NCBI GenBank assembly: GCA_964476375.1 | Contig: CAYYZW010000320.1 | Location: 1-57,036 of the forward strand | Reading direction: 5' to 3' | DNA: 57,036 bases | DNA from: SAT2750 sp964476375 | Lineage (GTDB): Bacteria > Planctomycetota > Planctomycetia > Pirellulales > Pirellulaceae | Part shown: in pieces, positions 34,483 through 42,639 of the stretch | Layout: every line of letters starts with the position of its first letter | How positions within the stretch are numbered: the stretch's first letter is position 1 | Notes under the pieces: generated by a model | What the model was told of the DNA's origin: nothing | What the model saw: the letters and a program-made list of their open reading frames with translations, nothing else | Database searches by the model: none | Program-made: the position numbers and the translations under genes

Positions 34483-36588
34483 ATGGCATTGCGTTTTTAC
34501 TTCCTGCTGGCACTTTTCAGCGTGCCTCTGAATGGCGGATTGAACATGAACAGCACGTCCGCTGCAGACGATCCTTTGGATGACGTTCGCACCATGATTC
34601 GCGAGGCGGTCAAGAACGAGAACCTGCCATCCCTGACGGTGGCAGTCGTCCAGGATGGAAAGATCCGCTGGCAGGAGGGTTTTGGGCTTGCCGACCGGGA
34701 AAAAAAAATCGAGGCAACTCCCGATACGATGTACTCGCTGGCCTCCATCTCCAAGCCCATCACGGCGACCGGACTGATGCTGCTGGTGAGCCAGCAGAAG
34801 CTGAAGCTGGATGACCGCGCCAACGATCACCTGGGGGATGCCAGGCTCACCGGGCCGGGTGACCGGGGCGGGGAGGCAACCATTCGCCAGGTCGCAAACC
34901 ACTCGTCCGGCCTGCCACTTCATTACCAGTTCTTTTACGAGGACCAGTCGCACCCGGTCCCGGACCGGGACGAGTCGATCCGCCGCTACGGCGTCCTGGT
35001 CACTCCTCCCGGCGAGGTCTACCAGTACGCCAACCTGGGCTACGGCATCCTGGATCACATCATTCATCGAAAATCCGGTATGCCGTATGCCGAGTTCATG
35101 CAGCAGCATGTCTTTTCGCCACTCGGCATGAAGAACACCTCGGTCCATGCACCGGACAACGGCACCCCATTGGAGGTGGCGGTCCGCTATGACCCCTCGG
35201 GCCAGCCCATTCCCTATTATCTTTTTGATCACGACGGGGCCTCAGCGGTTTACTCCAGCGCCCATGACCTGGCGCGTTTTGCCCTTTTCCACATGAACAG
35301 CCCCCTGGACGACCAGCAGGCGTTGTTTGAGGACACCCTGGTAGATGCCATGCAGGTTCCCACGGCGGCGATGGACGCGGACAGTGGTTACGGGGTCGGT
35401 TGGCGTATTGATGAGAACCAGCATGGCTATCGCGTTGTCAGCCACACGGGGGGCATGCCGGGCGTGCGGACCAAGCTGGCCATGATCCCCAGCGAGAAAA
35501 TCGCGGTGATCGCTCTTACCAACACCCGGTCGGACCTTCCTTTCCGGGTCGTCAGCGAGGCATTCGCAGCACTGCTGCCGGACTATGGCAAGGCAAAGCG
35601 GAGAGCCGAGCGAAAGGATCCTGTGGAACAGCCTCCGGCCCAGTTCACGCCTGGCAAGGAGCTGGCCGGATTCTGGCAGGGAGAGGTCTTCACCCACGAG
35701 GGCACTCGACCAATGTCGCTCTGGATCCAACCCGACGGGGACATCCATGCCCAGCTCGGTACTCGCTTGAAGGCCCTGGTCAATGACGTGCGTTTCGAAC
35801 AGGGATTCCTCTGGGGCCGCTTCGAGGGCAACCTGGATACCACCGATACCGACAGGGCACCCTACCACGTGCACCTGCGGCTGCGGATGGAGGAAAAGAA
35901 CCTGGCTGGTAACCTTTCGGCTATTTCGATCAGCCGCTCCTCGCCCGAGGAAGATCACCTTCCAAAGCACAGCCATTACGCGGTCAGCCACCGCGTTTCG
36001 CTCCAGAGGCGTTCTCCACTGGCCGGTTCCACCCTGCTGTTTGATGGCAGGCAGATGGGGTCCTGGAAAGCCGCTGAAAAATTTGATTTCAAGAGCCACG
36101 GGGAAGTCAAGGTCAAGGACGGCGTGATCGCGCTCGGCCAGGGCCGCCCCGCGACCGGTATTCACTTCAACGGCGAACTGCCCCGCACCGACTACGAGAT
36201 TTCCCTGGACGCCAGGCGTACCGATGGAAGTGATTTCTTTTGTGGCCTGACATTTCCGATCGGTGAAACCTACTGCTCCTTTATCGTCGGTGGATGGGGA
36301 GGGGGTGTGGTTGGCATGTCCAACATCAACAACATGTCGGCGGTGGAAAACGAGACCACCGGGTACCTGGAGGTCACGCAGGACCAGTGGTATCACATCC
36401 GCGTGCGGGTGACCGGCACCAGGCTCCAGGCCTGGATTGACGGGAACCGGATGGTCGACATGAAAACCGGTGACAACAAGTTCTCCATCTGGTGGGAGCA
36501 GGAGCCGATGCGGCCACTCGGCATCGCCAGCTGGAACACGAGTGCCGAACTGCGAAACATCCGCATCACCTACGCCTTCGACAGGTAG
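34483..36588 (+). CDS. Secreted beta-lactamase-family serine hydrolase fused to a DUF1080-like domain
   Basis: 701 residues; ATG at 34483, signal peptide, then a class C beta-lactamase-like domain. The nucleophile motif is SISK (Ser88, Lys91), the second motif Y182AN184 (QYANLGYG), and HTGG in VVSHTGGMPGV is the third. The lysed substrate is more likely a peptide or ester than an antibiotic. Residues about 385-510 are a linker-like domain (AGFWQGEVFTHEGTRPM). The last 190 residues resemble the DUF1080/3-keto-disaccharide hydrolase beta-sandwich (TLLFDGRQMGSWKAAEKF ... GIASWNTSAELRNIRITYAF). This two-enzyme fusion is a planctomycete-style arrangement. The DUF1080 part is assigned on overall pattern, less securely. 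Confidence 0.78.
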   Translation: MALRFYFLLALFSVPLNGGLNMNSTSAADDPLDDVRTMIREAVKNENLPSLTVAVVQDGKIRWQEGFGLADREKKIEATPDTMYSLASISKPITATGLMLLVSQQKLKLDDRANDHLGDARLTGPGDRGGEATIRQVANHSSGLPLHYQFFYEDQSHPVPDRDESIRRYGVLVTPPGEVYQYANLGYGILDHIIHRKSGMPYAEFMQQHVFSPLGMKNTSVHAPDNGTPLEVAVRYDPSGQPIPYYLFDHDGASAVYSSAHDLARFALFHMNSPLDDQQALFEDTLVDAMQVPTAAMDADSGYGVGWRIDENQHGYRVVSHTGGMPGVRTKLAMIPSEKIAVIALTNTRSDLPFRVVSEAFAALLPDYGKAKRRAERKDPVEQPPAQFTPGKELAGFWQGEVFTHEGTRPMSLWIQPDGDIHAQLGTRLKALVNDVRFEQGFLWGRFEGNLDTTDTDRAPYHVHLRLRMEEKNLAGNLSAISISRSSPEEDHLPKHSHYAVSHRVSLQRRSPLAGSTLLFDGRQMGSWKAAEKFDFKSHGEVKVKDGVIALGQGRPATGIHFNGELPRTDYEISLDARRTDGSDFFCGLTFPIGETYCSFIVGGWGGGVVGMSNINNMSAVENETTGYLEVTQDQWYHIRVRVTGTRLQAWIDGNRMVDMKTGDNKFSIWWEQEPMRPLGIASWNTSAELRNIRITYAFDR

Positions 36589-36613
36589 TCCATCCTGGAA
36601 GTGGAAACGAATC

Positions 36614-37069
36614 ATGGAACTGCTGGAAAACGCCCAGAAACCTGGGCTGCTGAAAATCTACCCGGTCGTGATCCAGATCCCTGTCGAGTGGGGAGACCAG
36701 GATGCCTACCAGCACGTCAACAACACGGTCTCGCTGCGCTGGTTTGAGACCGCGCGCCTGACCTACTTTCACCACAGCAAGCTTGGGGACCTGGAGGAGG
36801 AGGGGCTACGGCCCATCCTGGCCCACGTCACCCTGGATTACCGTGAGCAGCTCACGTTCCCGGACACCATCCTTTCCGCCTGCCGGATTGCCCGGGTGGG
36901 AAGCAAGAGCATGACCATGGAACACGCGATCTACAGCCTCACCCACCAGGCGGTGGTATCGGACGGCAGCTGCATCACGGTGATGTTCGATTTCAACAAG
37001 CAGGAGTCCGTGACGGTCGACGACCGGGCCCGGCAATTGATTGAAACCATGGAAGGCCAGGTGGAGTAA
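36614..37069 (+). CDS. Acyl-CoA thioesterase (4HBT family)
   Basis: 151 residues, a single hot-dog fold of the 4-hydroxybenzoyl-CoA thioesterase type. The active-site strand and loop VEWGDQDAYQHVNNTVSLRWFE contains the conserved Asp and the HVNN pair. The later strand SFCMTMEHAIY-like part (SKSMTMEHAIYSLTHQAVVSD) completes the fold. It hydrolyses acyl-CoA or acyl-ACP thioesters; the chain length is unknown. The start at ATG 36614 follows the beta-lactamase gene by 25 bases, and the methyltransferase follows by 24 bases. Confidence 0.82.
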   Translation: MELLENAQKPGLLKIYPVVIQIPVEWGDQDAYQHVNNTVSLRWFETARLTYFHHSKLGDLEEEGLRPILAHVTLDYREQLTFPDTILSACRIARVGSKSMTMEHAIYSLTHQAVVSDGSCITVMFDFNKQESVTVDDRARQLIETMEGQVE

Positions 37070-37093
37070 TCCTGCCACACCTGCGGATTCCCC

Positions 37094-37876
37094 ATGCCTG
37101 AACAGTTGCCCGGCACGTTCTACGATTATCCCCGCTACTACGACCTGGTTTACGGATCCGACTGGAAGGCCGAGCGGGATTTCCTGGTGGCCATGTTCCA
37201 GAAGCACATGGGACACCCTGTGAAAACCGTTTTTGAACCGGCCTGTGGAACCGGTCGGCTGCTCTTTCGACTTGCCCGCACCGGGTACCAGGTCAGTGGC
37301 CTGGATCTGAAACCGGCAATGGTCGACTACTGTAACCATCGCCTTGAGCATCACGGCTTCGGCAGGCCGGCCTGGGTCGGTGACATGTGTGACTTCGAGG
37401 TCTCCCGGCCCATCGACGCCGCCTTTAACACGATCAACAGTTTTCGCCATATCCTGGATCACCAGCCGGCGCTCTCCCACCTGCAGGCGGTCGCTCGCTC
37501 ACTGGCTCCCGGCGGCATCTACGTGCTCGGCCTGCACCTCTCACCGACCGAGCAAGCTCCAGTGGACAACGAATCGTGGTCTGCCAGGCGAGGGCACCTG
37601 GCGGTGCAGGCACGTATCTGGCTGACAGAGCGGGATCTTGCCGGTCGGCGGGAAGACTACGGCATGACCTATGACATCTGGACCCCCACCACCCACAGGC
37701 AGGTCCAGGACAGGTTTTCCTTTCGCACCTACACGCTCGACCAGTTCCGGGAGCTGGTCGAACAAAGCGGGGTTTTTCGCATCGAGGCCAGCTACGACTT
37801 CCAGTACGACCCGGACCATCCGATCGAGCTGGATGGGCGAAGCGAGGACGTGGTCTTTATTCTTGCCCGCACGTAG
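37094..37876 (+). CDS. Class I SAM-dependent methyltransferase
   Basis: 260 residues. Motif I is VFEPACGTGRLLFRLA (about 44-59), followed by VSGLDLKPAMVDY for ribose binding, and DAAFNTINSFRHI and LAPGGIYVLGLHLS complete the Rossmann core. The sequence GTFYDYPRYYDLVYG at the start is typical of a common group of small-molecule methyltransferases. The substrate cannot be inferred. It converges with the topoisomerase VI genes, 11 bases apart. Confidence 0.82.
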   Translation: MPEQLPGTFYDYPRYYDLVYGSDWKAERDFLVAMFQKHMGHPVKTVFEPACGTGRLLFRLARTGYQVSGLDLKPAMVDYCNHRLEHHGFGRPAWVGDMCDFEVSRPIDAAFNTINSFRHILDHQPALSHLQAVARSLAPGGIYVLGLHLSPTEQAPVDNESWSARRGHLAVQARIWLTERDLAGRREDYGMTYDIWTPTTHRQVQDRFSFRTYTLDQFRELVEQSGVFRIEASYDFQYDPDHPIELDGRSEDVVFILART

Positions 37877-37887
37877 GTCGCAGCGGG

Positions 37888-39027
37888 TCAATCAAGAAAA
37901 TCCCCGGCCTTGAGCCGCTCGGGAACATACTCCTCGGTGACGTAGCTGATCTGCTTGCTGATCAGCGATTCCACTTCCAGCTTGAAGCCGTTGTCGAGCA
38001 TCTTGTGGATTTCTTTTTGCCACCGCTTCTTGTTCTCAAACCAGGGGTACTTGGCAATCTGGTTTGCCCGCTTGATGTCATTATCACTGAGCTGGATCGT
38101 CACGCTGGGCGAGAGGTCGCAGCGTTCAAAGTCGATGCTCCTGAGGCCGAGGAACTTGCAGCCGGGGATAGCCATCCGGCGGGATTCAAAGGCCAGGTTA
38201 ATGGATCCCTGCTTGATCACGCTGTAGATGTAATAGCCCCAGGGATCATTATCGAGCAGGCAATAGACCGGTAGCTTGAGTTCCTTGCTGAGCCGGAAAA
38301 GCAACCGACGAACACCTCGCGGTGGCTGTCCATTACCATGCGTGAGAATACAGTTGTGGTTCTTCCAGAACTTGTCCTCATTGAACCGCCGCCAGACAGT
38401 GTCTTTTTCAACGTGCAGGATAAAATCCGCATCGCACTTGATGAATTTCATCACGTCCGGCTCCACGATCGAGGGGATGGCGTACCCCCCGCTCCCCATG
38501 CGGCTGCAGTCAATTTCATCCCCGCTGTCATTGACGATGATATTCCCGACCATGGCACCGCGGTTGGAGGCGTAGACATGGAGTTCCTCACGGAGTGCAT
38601 TGAGTGCCACCTCAACATCCTCGATGATCGGGTCACAATCGGACTGGTCATCAAAGGTATCCTCGCGAGCTCCCTCGATAGTGTGCTTGAGCAGGTAGTA
38701 AAGTCCTCGAATGCTGGTGGTCTTGCCCTGTTCAATCAGTTGCTTGCAGCCACTCCCGACCAGCAGGGTCTGCATGTAACTGCGGGCCTGGGACAGGTTA
38801 AACAGTTCCCGGCGATTCGTGGATGACCCCATCTCCAGGATCTTGCGACTCTTGTTGTACTTGACGTTCGAGAGCGATCGAGAGGGAATATCCAGGTGGG
38901 GCGCCCGGCTGCGGGATGCCGTCTGGACCACCTTGTCAGCCATCGCAACCAGCGATCCCATGGTCTTGGTATCCCGGGCATTGAGCCTGGATTTTTTCTT
39001 GCGGCGTGCCGGTTTCTTCTTTGCCAT
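37888..39027 (-). CDS. top6A: DNA topoisomerase VI subunit A
   Basis: 379 residues; ATG at 39027, with a Lys/Arg-rich N-terminus. It is the DNA-cutting subunit of a type IIB topoisomerase, related to Spo11. The catalytic tyrosine lies in SIRGLYYLLKHT (Tyr110/Tyr111). The Toprim metal site is given by Glu207 (VEKDTVW) and the Asp pair in LLDNDPWGYYI (Asp259, Asp261). These residues are all intact, so the protein should be active. It follows subunit B after 37 bases in one transcript. The family is typically archaeal and plant; it occurs only in some bacteria. Confidence 0.92.
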   Translation of the reverse strand: MAKKKPARRKKKSRLNARDTKTMGSLVAMADKVVQTASRSRAPHLDIPSRSLSNVKYNKSRKILEMGSSTNRRELFNLSQARSYMQTLLVGSGCKQLIEQGKTTSIRGLYYLLKHTIEGAREDTFDDQSDCDPIIEDVEVALNALREELHVYASNRGAMVGNIIVNDSGDEIDCSRMGSGGYAIPSIVEPDVMKFIKCDADFILHVEKDTVWRRFNEDKFWKNHNCILTHGNGQPPRGVRRLLFRLSKELKLPVYCLLDNDPWGYYIYSVIKQGSINLAFESRRMAIPGCKFLGLRSIDFERCDLSPSVTIQLSDNDIKRANQIAKYPWFENKKRWQKEIHKMLDNGFKLEVESLISKQISYVTEEYVPERLKAGDFLD

Positions 39028-39064
39028 CGTCTTTCCTGGTTTTCTACAAACGGATCCTGGGAGG

Positions 39065-41092
39065 CTACTCGAACAGGGTCGCCTGGTCTTCCTTCTCCTC
39101 ACCAGCCAGTAGTTGCTCCACGTCCTGCTCCACGATCAGCACGTTCTCCCCGTAGTCTTCTGTATCAATGATCTTGCCCCGGTCGTTCATGCGGATATCC
39201 GCTGCCGATGTGATTCGCTCGGCCACCTTGAGCAGCTTTTCATAAAGGGCTTTTTCATCTGCCCCGTTGATCTCGCGGACAGCACCGGCAACTTCTTTCA
39301 GGTACCGCAGAAAGACGCTGCGACGGTCCCCCTGCTGCTTGGCCTTCTTGCGACGGCCCATGTACATTTTCAGCTTGCGGCCGACTGCCTGGAGTCCAAG
39401 CCGCAGTTCCTTCTCGATTTCAGGGTAGCCGGCAATCGCTTCCTTCGACTCGCTGGTAAACGGCACCCAGACACTGGCCATGTGGACCATCAGGGTGACC
39501 GGGCCGCTGGGGAGTGATCCGCGGGACTGGCTGAGTCCATAAGGTCGCCAGTTGGCCGCCATCACCGCCTGGGTAATGGCACAATCACGCTGCTTGAACT
39601 GCAACGGGACCCGGTTGGCATACCGCAGTACCTGCATGCTCTGACCTTCCGAGACATTGACGTTTCGCATGGCCAGGTGAAGTTCTTCAAGTTGCTTCGC
39701 TGCAAGCTTGCCGGGGGACTGGCGACTGCCAATTTCCGCCTCCTTGATGATCTTCTCTGCCGCGCCATTGCCCAGCCCGTCAAATGTATTGACCAGGAAC
39801 TGCCTGATCGTTCGAGCATCACTCTCCCTGAGCAGCCTTTCCAGCAGTTCCAGGGAGACTTTTTGTGCCGTTGTTCCTGCACCGTAGGTAAGAGCAACTT
39901 CGATCTGGAAGGGGTTCCCACGGTAGACCGCGGGCGGACGGGTGGCGGCCGTGTAAAACTCTCCAGGGACAACCTGGTGCAGGCCCTTGATCAGCAGCTC
40001 CTCGCCAATCGGGCTGATACAGTCCGTCTTCGGGTTCTTGATCTTGGTTACCTGGATTGCATCGTAAAGGCTCTCCACCTGGCTGCGGCCTATTTTTTTG
40101 GTCGACGACCGCGTGCTGACCTCGGCCGCTTCACAGATTCTCCTCGCCACGGCAGGCCCAACCCGGGAGAAGGACTGGGTCAGGAACTGGCTAATGGTCC
40201 CGTTCTTGACCTCGTTGAGCATCGTTACCAGGCGTCCCAGCTCGACCCCATAGGGATGCGGCTTGATCTCCTTGGGTTCCACCGGGAGCTCGGTGGAGGA
40301 CCGGGCGTAGGTCCGTGGTTCTCCGTCCGGGCTTTGGTAATGCAGTGTTACATGGGGATTGGCGATGGCGGTCTGCTCAAGGTAATCCTCCACGCTCCCC
40401 CGGCCTCGCTGGTTCTTGCCCTCCAGCTCGATCGTCACCCGTGTGCCACTGACGACCTCGACAGAATCTTCCTCCTCCACGGCATCGTAATACGACACCC
40501 AGTCGATCTTGTACTTGGCAAAATCTCTTTCGCGGTTCTTGGAGGGAATGTCGACCCCGTCCCCGCGCCCGTTGAGGATCTCGGGGTTATTTGTCTTGGT
40601 ATCGATCTGGATCTCGTAGTAATGAAAGTCCTTGCGAGGGATCTTGGAGACAATCTTCACTGGCTGACCGGTGGTGAGCATGCCGTACATGCCGGCCGCG
40701 CTGATCCCAATTCCCTGCTGACCACGACTCATCCGGAGCCTGTGAAACTTGGATCCATAAAGCAGTTTTCCGAAGATAAGGGGGATCTGCTTCTTCATGA
40801 TTCCCGGACCGTTATCCTGGATCGCAACCCGGAAACGGTCGTTCTTCACCTGCTCGATATGGACCCATATTTCCGGCAGGATCCCCCCTTCCTCGCAGGC
40901 ATCAAGCGAGTTATCAACCGCTTCCTTGACGGTCGTCAACAGTGCCTTGCGGGGGTTATCGAACCCAAGCAGGTGCCGGTTCTTGGCAAAGAACTCGCTG
41001 ACGGAAATCGAGCGCTGCTTGCTGGCCATGCTCTGGGCCGTCGAGCGGCGTCGGCGGCGGGCTGGCTTCGCTTTCTGGTTGCTTTTCACCAT
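39065..41092 (-). CDS. top6B: DNA topoisomerase VI subunit B
   Basis: 675 residues, longer than the typical archaeal subunit of about 530. It is the GHKL ATPase subunit that opens and closes the DNA gate. The Bergerat fold shows KEAVDNSLDACEE (Asn61), DNGPGI (93-98), and SRGQQGIGISAAGMYGML. Further on, the transducer domain has PVTLMVHMASVWVPFTSESK, where the switch lysine should lie. The basic N-terminus (KAKPARRRRRS) mirrors that of subunit A. It is first in the B-A operon. An internal ATG at 41029 is an alternative start. Confidence 0.93.
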   Translation of the reverse strand: MVKSNQKAKPARRRRRSTAQSMASKQRSISVSEFFAKNRHLLGFDNPRKALLTTVKEAVDNSLDACEEGGILPEIWVHIEQVKNDRFRVAIQDNGPGIMKKQIPLIFGKLLYGSKFHRLRMSRGQQGIGISAAGMYGMLTTGQPVKIVSKIPRKDFHYYEIQIDTKTNNPEILNGRGDGVDIPSKNRERDFAKYKIDWVSYYDAVEEEDSVEVVSGTRVTIELEGKNQRGRGSVEDYLEQTAIANPHVTLHYQSPDGEPRTYARSSTELPVEPKEIKPHPYGVELGRLVTMLNEVKNGTISQFLTQSFSRVGPAVARRICEAAEVSTRSSTKKIGRSQVESLYDAIQVTKIKNPKTDCISPIGEELLIKGLHQVVPGEFYTAATRPPAVYRGNPFQIEVALTYGAGTTAQKVSLELLERLLRESDARTIRQFLVNTFDGLGNGAAEKIIKEAEIGSRQSPGKLAAKQLEELHLAMRNVNVSEGQSMQVLRYANRVPLQFKQRDCAITQAVMAANWRPYGLSQSRGSLPSGPVTLMVHMASVWVPFTSESKEAIAGYPEIEKELRLGLQAVGRKLKMYMGRRKKAKQQGDRRSVFLRYLKEVAGAVREINGADEKALYEKLLKVAERITSAADIRMNDRGKIIDTEDYGENVLIVEQDVEQLLAGEEKEDQATLFE

Positions 41093-41472
41093 GGCAGTGA
41101 TCGGGATACTCCTTTACCCGAACCGGTCCTGGCGGAGATTCATCACCGCCAACCGTGAGGTCTTCAAGACCACGTCCCTGTGGTCCCCGTTAGAGTCTGC
41201 GGATTATATCGATTACACCACCCTGTTCCCAGCCAGATTTCTTTCCATGTCCGGTTATCCCCGATAATTGTTCGATAGCATAAACAAAGACTCACTCGCC
41301 TGATTGGTGAAAACCGAATTATCCAATGGTGACACCGTGTTGCCTGGACCTGCCGGATTGCCCGTTTTTTACCATGACATTTCGTTGCACTATTGCAGTT
41401 CGTGGTATGGGGAATCAGGATCAACAAGAGAAAACCATCGATATCCCCATGCAAAGGGGAGGAGCGATACTG
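41093..41472. other. Intergenic region between topoisomerase VI and a small secreted protein
   Basis: About 380 bases with no convincing gene. It should hold divergent promoters. The only good box is a perfect TATAAT on the minus strand (41208-41203), listed separately. A TTGCAC at about 41382 might be a -35 for the plus-strand gene but has no good -10 partner. Confidence 0.5.
41203..41231 (-). promoter_or_regulatory. Possible promoter of the topoisomerase VI operon
   Basis: A perfect TATAAT lies on the minus strand at 41208-41203, about 110 bases before the subunit B start. The hexamer 17 bases upstream, TGGGAA (41231-41226), matches the -35 consensus at only 3 positions. Confidence 0.33.
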
Positions 41473-41874
41473 ATGTTACGAACACTCACACTCGCAATCG
41501 CACTTGTCACCACCCTGTTACTGGGACCAGCCACCGCCGAGGAAAACGCCGTCCGGATCACGATATCCAGTGACGACCAGCCCGTCACACAGGCTGCCCG
41601 ATGGGCACCAAGCCGTACCCGGCTTTTCCAGAATTACTATGCCCCCAGCAACCCTGGTGGGGTTTCCGCCCCACTTTATACCGCTCCGGTACAGGTACCG
41701 CCGCTGGTAGGTCATACCTATGGCACCTATGAGCCACTGATGCCCCACGAGATGCTCTACCGCCACAACCGCACTTACTATCGCTATTACGATGGCGGCC
41801 GCGGACTGACTCGCACGCGAGTCATCTGGTGGAGTGGGCCGGTGGCCCCACCCCTGCTGGGCTGGATCTGGTAA
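41473..41874 (+). CDS. Small secreted aromatic-rich protein
   Basis: 133 residues from the ATG at 41473, with GGGGAGGAG just upstream. The N-terminus is a signal peptide (TLAIALVTTLLL, then PATAEEN). The mature part is rich in Tyr, Trp, Arg and Pro: QNYYAPSNPGG, YRHNRTYYRYYDGGRG, and a C-terminal WWSGPVAPPLLGWIW. No domain is recognised. It probably is secreted or held in the envelope. The neighbouring gene at 41952 shows a similar type, with its own signal peptide and a Tyr/Trp-rich end, so the two may act together. Confidence 0.65.
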   Translation: MLRTLTLAIALVTTLLLGPATAEENAVRITISSDDQPVTQAARWAPSRTRLFQNYYAPSNPGGVSAPLYTAPVQVPPLVGHTYGTYEPLMPHEMLYRHNRTYYRYYDGGRGLTRTRVIWWSGPVAPPLLGWIW

Positions 41875-41951
41875 GCGATCCATGCTGTCCACAATCCGTT
41901 TCCCTTGAAAGAGTATTCACAGCTGCCCCCCCCTTGGAAAGGAATTTTATC

Positions 41952-42329
41952 ATGAAGAAGTTCATCCTCGGACTCGCCGTTATCGCGACGGCCCTGCTGC
42001 TGCAGGCCGACATGGCACAGGCCGAAGGCCCGGCAATGAAACTCCGCCGCGTCTTCGCGCCCGGACATCACAACGTGGGGACCTGGCACGGCCATTACGC
42101 CCATCCCAACTATGGCCAGCCGATCGCGATCGTTGTTCCGCCAAACGCCAACACCATGCGTTCGCAGGGCTGGGGAGTTGCATCCTCGCAGATGGTGCCG
42201 CTTCGCAGCCAGTTCGAAACAGCTTATCCTGGCAGCGTGACGGGAGCCACAAGCCGCTTCCGGTCCAGGCCCGCTATTCCAAGCAACACGCGGCAGTTTG
42301 GCTACTATTATGTCCGCGGACCCTGGTAG
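41952..42329 (+). CDS. Small secreted protein ending in an aromatic motif
   Basis: 125 residues from the ATG at 41952, with AAGGAA 7 bases upstream. A signal peptide (FILGLAVIATALLLQ, then AQAEGP) precedes a His/Pro/Tyr-rich stretch (APGHHNVGTWHGHYAHPNYG), which is suggestive of metal binding. The C-terminus is FGYYYVRGPW. No family recognised. It lies 77 bases after a similar small secreted protein; both have Tyr/Trp-rich endings but no clear sequence repeat. Confidence 0.65.
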   Translation: MKKFILGLAVIATALLLQADMAQAEGPAMKLRRVFAPGHHNVGTWHGHYAHPNYGQPIAIVVPPNANTMRSQGWGVASSQMVPLRSQFETAYPGSVTGATSRFRSRPAIPSNTRQFGYYYVRGPW

Positions 42330-42385
42330 GCCGGCGATTACAGAGGCCGGTTTCACTTTCCATCTGGCGGTCGGTTGTCTATCTT

Positions 42386-42404
42386 GAACAAATCCTGTTT
42401 GTTC
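42386..42404. promoter_or_regulatory. Inverted repeat upstream of the symporter pair
   Basis: GAACAAA (42386-42392) and TTTGTTC (42398-42404) form a perfect 7-bp inverted repeat with a 5-base spacer, 16 bases before the DUF3311-like start. No T-run follows. It is a possible repressor operator or mRNA hairpin. Confidence 0.4.
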
Positions 42405-42420
42405 CGATGGCAGCCCAAAG

Positions 42421-42639
42421 ATGAAATACGTCGCCTGGATCCTGATCTGCCTGCTCGTGGTTCTGCACCAGTGCACGTTCCCATGGCAGAGTGAAAAGCT
42501 CTACCTGGGATTTATTCCCGGTGTGCTGGGCTACCACCTTGTGATCTCCCTGGCGACCGCCGGGGCCTGGATCCTGGTGGTGAAATTCGCCTGGCCGGTA
42601 GATCTGGACACCCCTTCCCCCGGGGAGGGTGATTCATGA
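42421..42639 (+). CDS. DUF3311-like small membrane protein
   Basis: 72 residues with two hydrophobic segments (WILICLLVVLHQCTFPW and VISLATAGAWILVVKFAW). The size and hydrophobic pattern fit the DUF3311 family, small proteins usually encoded immediately before a sodium:solute symporter, as here. Its stop codon overlaps the symporter start by four bases (ATGA). It is probably an accessory membrane subunit of that transporter; its precise role is not known. Confidence 0.7.
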   Translation: MKYVAWILICLLVVLHQCTFPWQSEKLYLGFIPGVLGYHLVISLATAGAWILVVKFAWPVDLDTPSPGEGDS

